DNA from: Notospermus geniculatus
Lineage: Eukaryota > Nemertea > Pilidiophora > Heteronemertea > Lineidae
NCBI GenBank assembly: GCA_002633025.1
Contig: NMRB01000044.1
Span: forward strand, 778,871 to 842,870
Length of the DNA stretch: 64,000 bases
Direction: 5' to 3'
Positions 25,501 to 35,034 of this stretch are shown here, one piece after another (within the stretch, counting starts at the first letter, position 1; every line of letters begins with the position of its first letter). The translations under genes and the position numbers were made by a program. The notes under the pieces are model-generated. The model saw only the letters and a program-made list of their open reading frames with translations, was not told where the DNA came from and made no database searches.

Positions 25501-25598
25501 CTTATGTTGTCAGCCAAGTTGCTTTGTCGAACTTTGTAAGCATTTCCCTTGCCCTTTTTCCGTGGTTCTGACATGGCTACATGTCCCCCAGTAGCCAT
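7552..25598 (-). CDS. PCM1: Pericentriolar material 1 protein
   Basis: This is the scaffold of centriolar satellites, which deliver proteins to centrosomes and cilia. I join 23 coding exons (high to low): 25598-25440, 24859-24767, 23810-23694, 22903-22775, 21710-21258, 21130-20929, 20803-20662, 20488-20120, 19969-19627, 19507-19221, 19089-17926, 17746-17426, 17318-17081, 15821-15726, 14981-14763, 13878-13705, 13441-13203, 13064-12929, 12706-12515, 12397-12276, 12188-11978, 11890-11810, 7695-7552. All phases agree, giving 1876 aa (human 2024). The start reads MATGG, as in human. Conserved blocks include HLKEQE near 70, ATWGGST near 770, the PCM1 C-terminal block with SEVATLISQNENRPHFLIE near 1280, GDTVIHLD near 1437, YPRIDTQQLD near 1503, and the ending ELAGDPLQLKEPE. 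Residues 50-600 and about 1000 are coiled-coil-like and Gln-rich. The N terminus is about 150 residues shorter than in vertebrates, where an exon could be missed. Confidence 0.96.
7818..11780. mobile_element. 4-kb element with 1.27-kb inverted arms in the last PCM1 intron
   Basis: Left arm 7818-9091 and right arm 10506-11780 are reverse complements with scattered substitutions. They enclose a 1414-bp loop. The outer ends read GTCCAAGAGCC and GGCTCTTGGAC. The whole unit lies between PCM1 exons ending at 11810 and starting at 7695, so the host intron is about 4.1 kb. It is probably a long-TIR or fold-back DNA transposon. A clear target-site duplication was not found, so its superfamily is open. 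Confidence 0.85.
10176..10502 (+). pseudogene. Remnant of a GCDTTS-motif transposon-associated protein
   Basis: The open frame in the element loop is about 108 codons and ends in TGA at 10500-10502. It contains LPFVHAICGCDTTSRLYGIG followed by KGVALKK and a helical tail with FFCLPDR and STVAKLMKNW. The motif H-A-x-x-GCDTTS-x-x-G-x-GK is known to me from large uncharacterised invertebrate proteins with a PIN/FEN-like domain that sit in repeats. There is no start codon at its left edge (a TGA lies at 10173-10175) and no upstream domain, so it is a truncated fragment. The family link rests on recall of the motif, not a search. Confidence 0.6.
11858..11881 (-). repeat. In-frame GAT triplet run in PCM1 exon 22
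   Basis: Eight consecutive GAT codons (ATC on the plus strand) encode an Asp run just before the GEIGIDDLPKKL segment of PCM1. Replication slippage could alter its length in frame. Confidence 0.9.
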
Positions 25599-25612
25599 CT
25601 TGCTTCCACAAC
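25599..25612 (-). other. PCM1 5-prime UTR tail with upstream splice acceptor
   Basis: On the minus strand, ACATTCAG precedes GTTGTGGAAGCAAG and then the ATG. The acceptor implies at least one untranslated exon further upstream, at higher coordinates, so the promoter is not immediately beside the start codon. Confidence 0.55.
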
Positions 25613-26339
25613 CTGAATGTAATCAAGTACGGTAATCATATTTTATATTGAAATCAAGCAAACATAGATGTTTTTCTCAATGTCATCTTCACTGGATAAC
25701 ACTTCATGCCAAATGCACTGGCATCTGAATCTACCAGTTTTAAGTTGATGGCATGGCACTTAGAGTAAGACATTTTTCTTCATATAGCATCCAGGTTTCG
25801 ATCTCTCCTCATGCATATTAAAATCACTATAGTAACCGTAAACAATGGCAGCGGTACACGCGCGTAATGTTACACTGAAGGTTAGGCGGCACTCAACCAG
25901 TAGCAAATCAATAACTAACTCTTTATATTAGGTGCTAGTGGCTACAAATGACTCCAACAGCCAGCAGCAGAATTCTTGGTTCACAACATAATTTCCTTAC
26001 TCTGCACTACATGTAACTTGTAAGTCAATGGCTTCCTTCAGTTCCTTGACAGAAGTGTGGACTGATATAGAATAATAGGCCTAGGTATTCAGACTCGAGA
26101 CTAAGGACAAAGCCTATCGGCTTTTTTGGCACGGCTGAATTATTGCAAGCAAACTGGACAACCGACAAGCATAGCACACATAGGCCCCTAGGCCTAGCAT
26201 GACTTTACATCATCAAGGCCTAGGAGGCCTACATGGACATAGGCTGCATCTCTGAATCTGACTCTGACGGGGACACTGAGTGAAGTCAAAACATCAATCG
26301 ACTTTATCAATCAATGCCGATGCGATTGCTGGCTCTGTT

Positions 26340-26560
26340 CACTACTGGCAGTAGGGCCTATAGGCCTAGTACTTGTAGGCCTAGGCATGGTAGGGCTAGG
26401 CTAGTTAGGCCTGCCTATGCCTAGGCCTACAAACAACAAACTTGAATTGAAAAAAAACTCGAAGTCCAGGACGGCATGCCAATTGCCAGGCATAGAATAG
26501 AAAGAACGAAGCCTAGGGCCCTAGCCTAGCCTAGGCCTAGGCCTAGGTAGGCCTAGTACC
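26340..26560. repeat. TAGGCCTA-rich low-complexity tract
   Basis: The tract is crowded with overlapping copies of the palindromic words TAGGCCTA and CCTAGGCC, in clusters such as CCTAGGCCTAGGCCTAGG near 26530. The same word is scattered through the window at lower density. No function is evident. Confidence 0.7.
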
Positions 26561-26644
26561 TAAGGCCGGTCTACCAGGGGGGGACCCCAATCATTAGTAT
26601 AGCATAGGCCTAGCCGGCAGTGTAGGAAGGCCTGGAGCAGCATG

Positions 26645-26821
26645 CAGGCGCGGATCCAAGGGGGGGCAAAGCCGGCCCGTGCCCCCTCTATTTTGTGGAA
26701 AATCTTTAAAATTGACCGGGAAATTTTGAAATTTTGAAAAAAAGTTAAAATTTGACCGAGGTTTTCCACGATGTGCGCTGGCTGTGCCCCCCTCTTTTCC
26801 ATGATTCTGGATCCGCCCCTG
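26645..26821. mobile_element. MITE-like repeat with GGCGGATCCA-type inverted ends
   Basis: The left end CAGGCGCGGATCCA and right end TGGATCCGCCCCTG are near inverted copies. They enclose an AT-rich centre in which TTTGAAATTTTGAAAAA and TTAAAATTTGACC read as internal repeats. GCATG lies directly outside both ends and may be a short target duplication. No coding sequence is present. It lies upstream of the PCM1 start. Confidence 0.6.
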
Positions 26822-27130
26822 GCATGAGCATGTAGGCCTGACCTGAGGCCTACGCTATGCGCACACACTGCACTGCGTTTGCATGCTGGATGCACACACA
26901 TCGTGCATGTCATCATGGATGATCATCAGTAAAACAGGGGCGCACATTTTTCAGCAAAACTGCGGGCGACAGAGAAGAGTTCTACCACATGGAAAGTCAT
27001 AACTACCTGTGTTACGACTATCTTTTTTAACGCACACAATTTTGGCCGTCGTCAAACAGCCGAAGCGTATTGATTTTCCGGTATTTCAAATAGAACTTGT
27101 CAGAAATCGAGGAATTCGACAGCTCCGGCA

Positions 27131-27139
27131 GCCATATTG
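27131..27139 (-). promoter_or_regulatory. YY1-type motif upstream of PCM1
   Basis: The plus strand reads GCCATATTG, matching the YY1 core GCCATNTTG that often lies near transcription starts. It sits 1.5 kb upstream of the PCM1 start, where an untranslated first exon is expected. Placing the PCM1 promoter here is inference. Confidence 0.3.
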
Positions 27140-27709
27140 AAGCACCGCGTACTAATATCGGAAATTACAGTACAAAGTAGTTCCTTATAAAAAACTTTTA
27201 AACCCGAGAAGTCTGATGAAAATACTTATCCATAAACTGTAACATTTTTATCAATCTATTTTGCTATCGCTGAAAGTCTTCACAATCAACAACTGATTGA
27301 CAGAAGTATTATACATACATTAGGGGTAGTGGTTCGGTCGTAAAATGCCCGCGCTTGGCCCGCAGTAGTTTCACTCGACGTCAATAGGTGGCTGGTCATT
27401 AAGGAACAGATTAACAGTTTATGATAACAGAGTTAAATTCTTTGGTCACTATTATTCCCATCATCCGAACATGCTAAAATTTACTAGTCTTATGTCCCAG
27501 ACAAGTAAAAAGAAGATTAAAAATTTGGGATGTACTGTTATCATATGTCCCTCACTATCACTAGGCCTACTTATTATAGTACCGTACCCAATCATTTGTA
27601 ATGTTTATGTATCACTGTAGTAGGCCTACGTGCATGGTTGTTATAGTTGTTTGAGAGTTTATATTTTTGTACTTGTACCTTATCATGAGGTCTGAGAATA
27701 AAATTTTAT

Positions 27710-27748
27710 TTCATTTCAAAATTTCATTTCATTTCATTTCATTTCATT
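27710..27748. repeat. ATTTC pentanucleotide microsatellite
   Basis: ATTTC is repeated in tandem about seven times with minor interruptions, just left of a G-rich stretch. Confidence 0.85.
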
Positions 27749-27749
27749 A

Positions 27750-28500
27750 TTTTCCGGCAGCAAATCAGAAGGAGGGCCGACCCGGGGGGAGAGTCGGGCC
27801 TGTGGCAGAGGTGATGTCCTAAGGGGGAGATGTAGGGGCAAATATCCATGTCCAGGGGGTATGTTAGGGGAGTCGAACGGAGGGGGAGATAAAGGGGGTC
27901 CTAAATGGGAGATTCCCGGCGGGGCAATGAATTCGGGGGACGATAGGCCTATCCCGAAGAGGGAAATGTCCGGCCTCACGGTGCCCAAAGTCCTGACAAG
28001 AGAAGTAAAGGGGCCACTGGGACATGTACTATGGTGGGGGATATAATGCAAACGTGCCCTAAATAGGCTAACCTAGAAGCGTGAAGATCATAAGATGGCA
28101 GACCCCCCGCGCGCGCCCACAGCATGCTTAGCGTTTGGCAATGTAGCCCGCAATATTTCAAGGCTTCAAATAGCTAGGCCACTGGATGAAACCACCAGAT
28201 ACAATGACAAATAAATATAGGCCTACCTGGAAGTGCAGATGCAATTAATTGATGTATTTATTTGTCAATTTTCGCGATCCAGTTTATATTGGTGGTCTGA
28301 TCGGTATGCCCGTGAACAAAAACGCCATGGAACGCCAGCGGATTACGCCTCGGTTTCCGCCCGCATGTACACCTCCCGCGTGAACGGTGCGGGAGGCGCG
28401 CAGTTTTCTCGTGGCTGATCACGTACAGTGTCTGTCGATAGCCGCACCCTAGCTCTGAGCATGCGCAGCAGAAAAACCGCTGCGGCAAGCGCACCTTTAG
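27750..28500. other. Intergenic, G-rich, no gene recognised
   Basis: Purine-rich GGGGGAG tracts leave several frames open on both strands near 27734-28051, which reflects base composition rather than coding. No conserved motif, RNA gene or splice structure was found. Confidence 0.45.
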
Positions 28501-28501
28501 C

Positions 28502-28624
28502 AGGTGATTACTGTTGCGATTTTGGGTTGAGACGGGGTTGCGTTTCCTTGGCATTCGGAAGTCCTTATAAGGTCGCAAGGGAACACATCCCGTCTCAAGC
28601 CAAAATCGCAATCAGTGGATCACC
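28502..28624. repeat. Fold-back element 1 of a GC-rich cluster
   Basis: Arms 28502-28549 and 28576-28624 pair imperfectly. The left contains TGCGATTTTGGGTTGAGACG and the right contains its counterpart CGTCTCAAGCCAAAATCGCA. The loop is about 26 bp. It may be a MITE or a transcribed hairpin. Confidence 0.7.
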
Positions 28625-28690
28625 CGCTTTTGGATAACGACAAAAGTTATTTCCGGCGGGGATGCAGCGGCGAGCGTGCATCATTTTTTG

Positions 28691-28902
28691 CCGCGCGTCT
28701 TTGGTGTGACCCGGCCCTTTGTTGAAAATCCTTTGAACCTATTTTCGCGGCGGTGAAAGCGCGTCGATCGTTTATTCGCCGTCGCGGCCCGCGGCACGGT
28801 TTTGGTCTGAACGGGCCTACCGACGGCGAAAAAGACGACGCACGTTCACCGCCGCGAAAATAGGTTAAATGGATTTTCAAAGGGTCACACCAAAGACGCG
28901 CG
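28691..28902. repeat. Fold-back element 2 of a GC-rich cluster
   Basis: The outer arm CCGCGCGTCTTTGGTGTGAC is matched in inverse at the right end (GTCACACCAAAGACGCGCGG). Pairing continues through AACCTATTTTCGCGGCGGTG and inward to a TCGCCGTCG stem, so almost all of the 212 bp can pair. No protein is encoded. Confidence 0.75.
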
Positions 28903-29421
28903 GTCGCCGCCCGAGGAGACGATGGTATTTTGGCGGATGGGAGGCCAGCCCAGATGGCCATCCAAGGACGAGCCTGATCACTGCAACCGATTTAATGATT
29001 TGTCAGACAGGGTGACCGAGACACTTGACGTGCGGCATTGATCGATGGCATGACAGGTGTCAACAAATCATCGTTCAACGCCGATAGGTGTGGCATTGAT
29101 TGACGACGTGTCCTCGGTAAAAAATTCCCAGACGAGGATGGCAGGCAGTCTAGACGGCGCCCAGCCCAGACATCTAATTAAAATTGGCCATCACTGCAGC
29201 TATATTTAGGTGGTCAGACGGGGCAGGTGCCAGGAGACTGGTGTTTGGCATTGATTGACGTGATGAGGATGGCCTTGGTCCCCGCACGTGTTGCTTGTTT
29301 GTTTTTCGAGCGGGAACATTAAAATGATGGTTATTCCTTGTGGTCTTCAGGCAGCCGTCGTGAACACGAATTAACCCTTGCTGACTTTTGGTATACTGCT
29401 GACAGAGTAGGCCTACCGCCN

Positions 29422-29488
29422 ATCATCCACGCCCTATTAAAAACCAGTGATGCACATCCACGCCCTATTATAAAAACCAGTGATGCAC
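29422..29488 (+). repeat. 33-bp direct tandem duplication next to an N
   Basis: ATCCACGCCCTATTA...CCAGTGATGCAC occurs twice in succession, the second copy with two extra bases. The unknown base at 29421 directly precedes the first copy, so a sequencing or assembly cause is possible. Confidence 0.75.
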
Positions 29489-29577
29489 TTTAGTCTCACG
29501 CCGATGTATATGGGAGTAGTTGTTGCCCGTCGGCTGGTTTGCCAACTGTTTCAACTCTCGCGTCGTCGGACTTCCTA

Positions 29578-29766
29578 TTCATACTTCAACGCAGGACCAT
29601 CGGCGTCCGACGTGCGATCAAATTCTGGACGCCGACTTATTCCAGCGTACTTCAGCGACGGCGATGCCTGCGATCGGATGACGCCGACCAAATCACGCGA
29701 CGGTCGGCGTCTGACGCAAGATCGCGCGTTGGTCGCCGGCGATGGTCGTGCGTCGAAGTATGAACG
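29578..29766. repeat. Fold-back element 3 of a GC-rich cluster
   Basis: The left end TTCATACTTCAACGCAGGAC matches in inverse the right end GTCGTGCGTCGAAGTATGAA. Inner segments GACGCCGAC are also inverted. The CpG-rich sequence leaves frames open on both strands without a recognisable product. Confidence 0.65.
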
Positions 29767-29860
29767 AGGCTAGAGGGGAAATTACCTTTGAGAGGAAAAA
29801 TTCGTGTTGTTCCTCTTTGCTCTGGGGCATTTGCCCCCTTCCCCACAAGCTATGTCCCTG

Positions 29861-29880
29861 GGGGGGGGGGGGGGGGGGGG
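29861..29880 (+). repeat. Poly-G run beside an N
   Basis: About 20 consecutive G residues are followed by AAAAN at 29881-29885. A second run of about 11 G lies near 30008. Such runs can form G-quadruplexes and are error-prone in sequencing. Confidence 0.8.
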
Positions 29881-30413
29881 AAAANATATATTCTGAGGGG
29901 GGAATCTGTCCCAAATAAAAGAACCCTGGAGACCGACATTTGACATCGGAAAATGAGGACAGAAAGCCTTATCTTCATCACACAGACTTGAGGCACGCTG
30001 CATTGCAGGGGGGGGGGGGTAAGTGTTTCCGAGGTCCAAATAGGGGGTCTACCCCCTCCCCTTTCACCTTCATGGATATAATGCCCAACCTGGAGTAACA
30101 TCCCCTCAAATAGATGTACCGGTACCGGAATATAAAACAATATTTATATATACAGTATTTTGGGTGTTGCTCAGGGTCGTGGCATTGCAGGTCCCTAGTC
30201 AACATTATGAAAATTTCTGATTACTTTGCAATGAAATTTCCTCTGTGCAACATGGGAAGACTTATCACGATTCACACTGGAAAAATGCATGGGCTGGCCC
30301 GAATGACTCAGAGGAAGACTGAATGATTTTATGCCAATTCCACATTGGAGCCCATACAGAACACCAGGCACAAATAGCAAATGGAGACATTTTTGCGTGC
30401 ACATAAATAACAT

Positions 30414-30419
30414 TTTATT
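30414..30419 (-). terminator. Candidate polyadenylation signal of the FAXDC2-like gene
   Basis: TTTATT on the plus strand reads AATAAA on the gene strand, about 1.07 kb beyond the stop codon. The intervening AT-rich sequence has no other gene and would be a 3-prime UTR. Transcript data are not available, so this is a candidate only. Confidence 0.35.
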
Positions 30420-31490
30420 TGGATATGACAGGACGAGTGTTTCCATGTCTTATATATGTGGGCATGTACAAGCTTTTTTTCATCCAAGACTATTAATGTT
30501 CTTTGTGGCTACTGGTACAGACACTCTCAACACTGACGATCGCGTTAGAAGCACAGCATTCCCTATCACAGAAAGTAAATCTTCAACAGAAAGAAATAAA
30601 CCAATACACATGTATTGGTACATCATTAACACAAGGGAAGGTAAAATAATACCCCAAATAATCATTGCGGCGGTATGATAAGATCAGATTGCCAGCCCAC
30701 TCTACCACCTTTAGCAACAGAACAAACCATCAACAAAATGGGACTGCGCACTCCATATTTCTCAATCACTTGAATTGAATTGAAATGTGCGAAAGTCCAA
30801 GAATAAAGTTGATCAAGAGAGTACAAACTGAACGACTGTATTAAGGCTTCAAAAGCAATGTATTAGTATAGCACAATAAATTACCTGGTAAAACACTGAC
30901 TTTTTGCACTGATAGTTACCATGTCACCATCTTGATCCACAGAAAAATATTGAAGGGAAAAACTTCAATGCAAGACTGAGAGAGGTCAGAACATAGAAAA
31001 TCCACGATACAATATTAAACATACATGTAAATAACCACTAAACTGTCAACAACTTTTCATGCAGTGCACATCACACACTAGGCCATACAAGGCCGTCCTC
31101 ATTAACTTCTATAGCTTATATATATAACTTCCAGCAAATACCATTTTTTATACATATTGGCATAGCACAGCAGAAAAATATAAAACCACTGATTTTTGTT
31201 GGGGGAAGGGTCACCATCAGAAAAGCTAGAGAGCGCCACCAATGATTCTGTCACTAAAGTCTGAAGAGCAAAAATGATAATACGAACCATGTGTATGATT
31301 TGTCAACTTTAAAATAATGCACTGGAGAAAGTGAAGTGATATATTACAAACTGTGTGACTGTGACATCAGGCAAAAAAGCAACAACCTTGTTAGTAAAGT
31401 TTTCAGTGATTTTCACTCATTAGTCATATACAAGTAATTGGTGACGATCAATCCGAGATATTTAGAAGTTTATCAGGACATTCTCAGCGA

Positions 31491-33165
31491 TTATTCATTG
31501 AGGTCTTTTTTTCCTTTCTGTCCTTTTTTAATGTCAGGGAACTGTTGGCTGACAGGGGTGAGGCCAAGGAGGAGGATGTGACGTTCATACTGCTTGGACG
31601 CACGGAACTGTGTGTCAGTACCATGGAAACGATCCAGAATGCCAAGTACACCAAAGTTGTTGGTGAATCTGAAATGAAAATTTTTTAAATTTTTACCTTT
31701 TCAAGTAACTCCCAACATGTTTAGAGTCCACAAAAATGGGCTTCTTTAACGAGGAAATTTCAAGTTCAGTTTTTATATCAGAGAAAAACACTTACTTGAG
31801 ATGATGAAAGTCATGAGCTTCCGGAGATGGCAACAATGGGAAGTGATAGCCAGAGTGAGCAATCGTTGTTGAGAGTAGCGCCAAACTGAACCAGAGCCAA
31901 GCAGTGGCGATGTGTGACCCAAGGATGAAAGGGCCCAACATCGGAGGAAGAAGGTTGCTGAGAACGTGTTCGAGCGGGTGAGCATAGATGGCGATGATCC
32001 CAATAGGAGCTGTCCACTCATGGTGAAGCTTGTGGATGTGTTTGTAGAGTCTTGGATGATGTAGCATCCTAAAACCAAAAGAAACAGGGAGACTTTAGGA
32101 ATGGCAACCATCAGGTTCTTCACACTAACAAGAACCGAAGTCTTCCATGATATGCTTGAAATTCTCAAACGTTCACTTCAATTCCATGATTTCATTTCAA
32201 ATTGACTCACCTGTGACTGTAGTAGAAAGCGACTTCCTCCACAAGTGAGAAGAATCCAATCTCAAATAACACCCACTGGAATGTTGGTAGGTCATCTCCA
32301 CGGAATGGTACTCCACGCCACTCATACAACTTATACATGACAAGTATAGTTGGGATGCTGACAACGCATATGTTGAAGATAATCTGCATCACTGCACTTT
32401 TGAATTTTTTACGATCCAACTGAAAAAGTGTTTGTACATGTATGACAATGAATGAGAGAAATCTACACAAGACAGGAAAATGCTGGCATAACCATTTAGC
32501 AATAGGGAATCACTGTGCTCTGCATCATTTTTTTTGTTATATTGCACTTACTGGAACATTTTGGTCCTCCTGTACCTTGTACCGCAGCAAAAAAGCAGGC
32601 TTCCCAGTCAGATCCAGAAAGATCAAAAATGCATTTCCCAGGAAGAATACGCCATTGGTAACAATCAAGGTACCTGAAGTGGGAGAAAATTTGTAAAGTT
32701 TGAGTTCAACTTCTGGAAGTGAAAGCTGGAGATGAACCATAACAGTACTAAATCTGACAATGAACACTGTTGTTTATTATGCTTACCAATAACGAGAAGG
32801 GCAGCGTAATTTCCTTGGAACCAGTTCAAGAAGAGCGATTCCCAATGCCTTACCCAAAAATCAGCAGATGCACCCCAAAATCTCTGCATGTGCCTGAAAT
32901 GAATATGGAATGGAGTGGTGATTCTATCAAAAATCAAAAGCAATGAAAAATGAGAACGCTTCTCTGCAACAGATTTTTAGACTGGCAAGAAATAGCATCA
33001 ATTTTCTTACCATATTACAGAGTTCCTTACAGCTGCAAAAACAATGAGAGCAGATCCAAGAATAAATGCGGTCTTCTTCACCAACTCTAGAACCCTTGTC
33101 GGTTTGTTGGCGACAGGAGCTGGAGGGTCGGCTGCAGGTACAGGGGATTCGCCAAAACTCCTCAT
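31491..33165 (-). CDS. FAXDC2: Fatty acid hydroxylase domain-containing protein 2-like
   Basis: This is an ER membrane di-iron oxygenase of the sterol desaturase/fatty acid hydroxylase superfamily; vertebrate FAXDC2 is linked to sterol metabolism, substrate not deducible here. The six coding exons are 33165-33011, 32893-32787, 32673-32552, 32419-32211, 32068-31796 and 31668-31491. Phases close at 347 aa (human about 333). A first membrane span lies near 33-52 and further hydrophobic spans follow in exons 3 to 5. The iron-binding His clusters are intact: HRMLHH near 197, HKLHH near 209 and HDFHH near 283. They straddle the exon 4/5 junction and the end of exon 5. The start MRSFGES follows an acceptor at 33174, so an untranslated exon lies upstream. 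The C terminus is lysine-rich. The gene is head-to-head with ALG8, with starts 1.87 kb apart. Confidence 0.92.
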
Positions 33166-33174
33166 TTTGGAGAC

Positions 33175-35034
33175 CTGTTGAGGAAGAAATGTTGAATTAT
33201 ATTCCTGCTCTGGATGCATACACATATGCAATATTTGAAAGGTCACAGTTTTATGATTTCTCTTAAAAGCATCAGGAGCATGCCTTCACAAGTTCCTGAA
33301 CTCACCAACTTCCTAACCAAGTTATCCATGTTAGCCATGCTCCAACATTTACAATGACACAACTCAAGAAGAAAATGTTCACAACTGACTGCAGATTCAT
33401 TGGAATACACTCCTCTCCTCTCACATGACAATCTTGAACTTGGGACTAAACAACATTTTATCGCAAACTTGCCATCTCCAATGAGCCAGTTAGTTATGAC
33501 TGCCTGAGATATGAAGTCGAAATGGGTATGGTTTAAAGCTCATACTCATAGAGCTAAGTACAGATGATGCTCTTTAACATTGTAAGATGACCTGTTATCA
33601 TGAATGTCACCCCTAATCTACATGTATCACAACCTGACCAGTGACCCATAAAAAGCTCACAACCAGTTTATTTTGATTGACAACCTTATTTATTTTGATT
33701 GAGAACCTTCCATTCCCAGCAAGGCTTTACGCAACAAGGGTTAGCTAGGTGAACATAAGTTAACAGCTCAACAGGCCCCATTATATTATTAGTTGTCATC
33801 TTATTAGAAACTTTGGCACTGTGCCTAGCTGTAATAACAATCTCCTGTTGTGTTCTGTTATACGGTACATGTACGTTTTATTTGACTCAACTGAAGGAAT
33901 TGCAAAGCATGCCAAAATCAAAGAATATACTGTATAGACTTGGCATGCTGACAAATTTGAGTCAGCTATTTAGTTAGGCCTACTTGTGCAAAAATGAAAA
34001 ATCCCTAATCCAGGCCTACATGCATGGTAGGCTTAGCTTAGCTAAACCACATTCATACTTCAGATGCCAGCATCTGCGTTAAACAACATGTGATCATCAT
34101 GTCATAGCATCTGTATCTGCAGAACAGAATGCTGCGTTCGATTACAACAATGCAAACCTTGGCGGACGCGCATCCAATCATGGGGCTTGTTAATGTTTTG
34201 CGATAATTCTGCTTTGTCAAAATGCTGGCCGGTCGCTGTGGTAATCAATAATACAATGATGCCAGCCAACATCTAAATTTGATTGCGCATTGGATGCTGA
34301 TGTTCGGCATCTGAAGTATTGAATGAAGCCATAAGGTCGTCGATTGATGGAATAAGGCTAAAATAAAATAGGACTTCCTTTGTGTGCCATCCATGGAGTT
34401 TGATAACGTACGAGTTAGGGCTACCGTAGGCATGCTGATGGTGATGATACTAGGCAACGACGAACGTCACTTTCGATTCGTTCGATCAATCGGGGTGTCA
34501 ACGGGGATTCTAAACAGTACCCACGTAGCCCTAGCCTCTCTGTATGTATTGGGCCTATAACACATATAGCATATGTGGTACATATGACTATAAAGACGTC
34601 AGCTTTGGCTAGGCTGGCGTGGCCATACCTACAACAAGGCAGGCCTACATACATGCATCCATGCATTCGTGTACATGAATGTACATAGGCAGGTTACACA
34701 TTGCGATTGCTACCATGCTACAACGTCACTGTCATTTTTGTTGTCTCTTGGCTCCCTAATCAAAAATTCTGGATCAAAACCCCCCAAATATAAGAAAATA
34801 AAAGATCCACATTACCTTTAAGGGTTGAGAAATAAAATGTGCCCGCAAAATCAAGTACAAAAATGAAGTAAACGTTACTCAACAATCAAAAATGTTTTTG
34901 TTTTGACCACAGTCAGCGCCATCTATTGCTATTGCTCAAGCCTATGCGCACTCAGCATGAAATGTGAACTTCCGTTTGCGCACAGAGCGTCTGCACTGAA
35001 ATTTTGCATGCTTTTCCCTCTTAAAATCACAATT
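33175..35034. promoter_or_regulatory. Divergent intergenic region between FAXDC2-like and ALG8
   Basis: The 1.86-kb gap between two oppositely oriented start codons must hold both promoters and the untranslated first exon of the FAXDC2-like gene. I found no TATA box placed convincingly for either gene. TAGGCCTA words and short TATA-like AT-rich stretches are present. Confidence 0.4.

Noticed and set aside
27734-28051. 105-codon Pro-rich minus-strand frame
   Set aside because: Arises from a purine-rich G tract; no splice signals, and the opposite strand is open as well.
34957-35034. Upstream in-frame ATG for ALG8
   Set aside because: The ATG at 35035 aligns with the vertebrate N terminus before NWF; the extra 26 residues have no counterpart.
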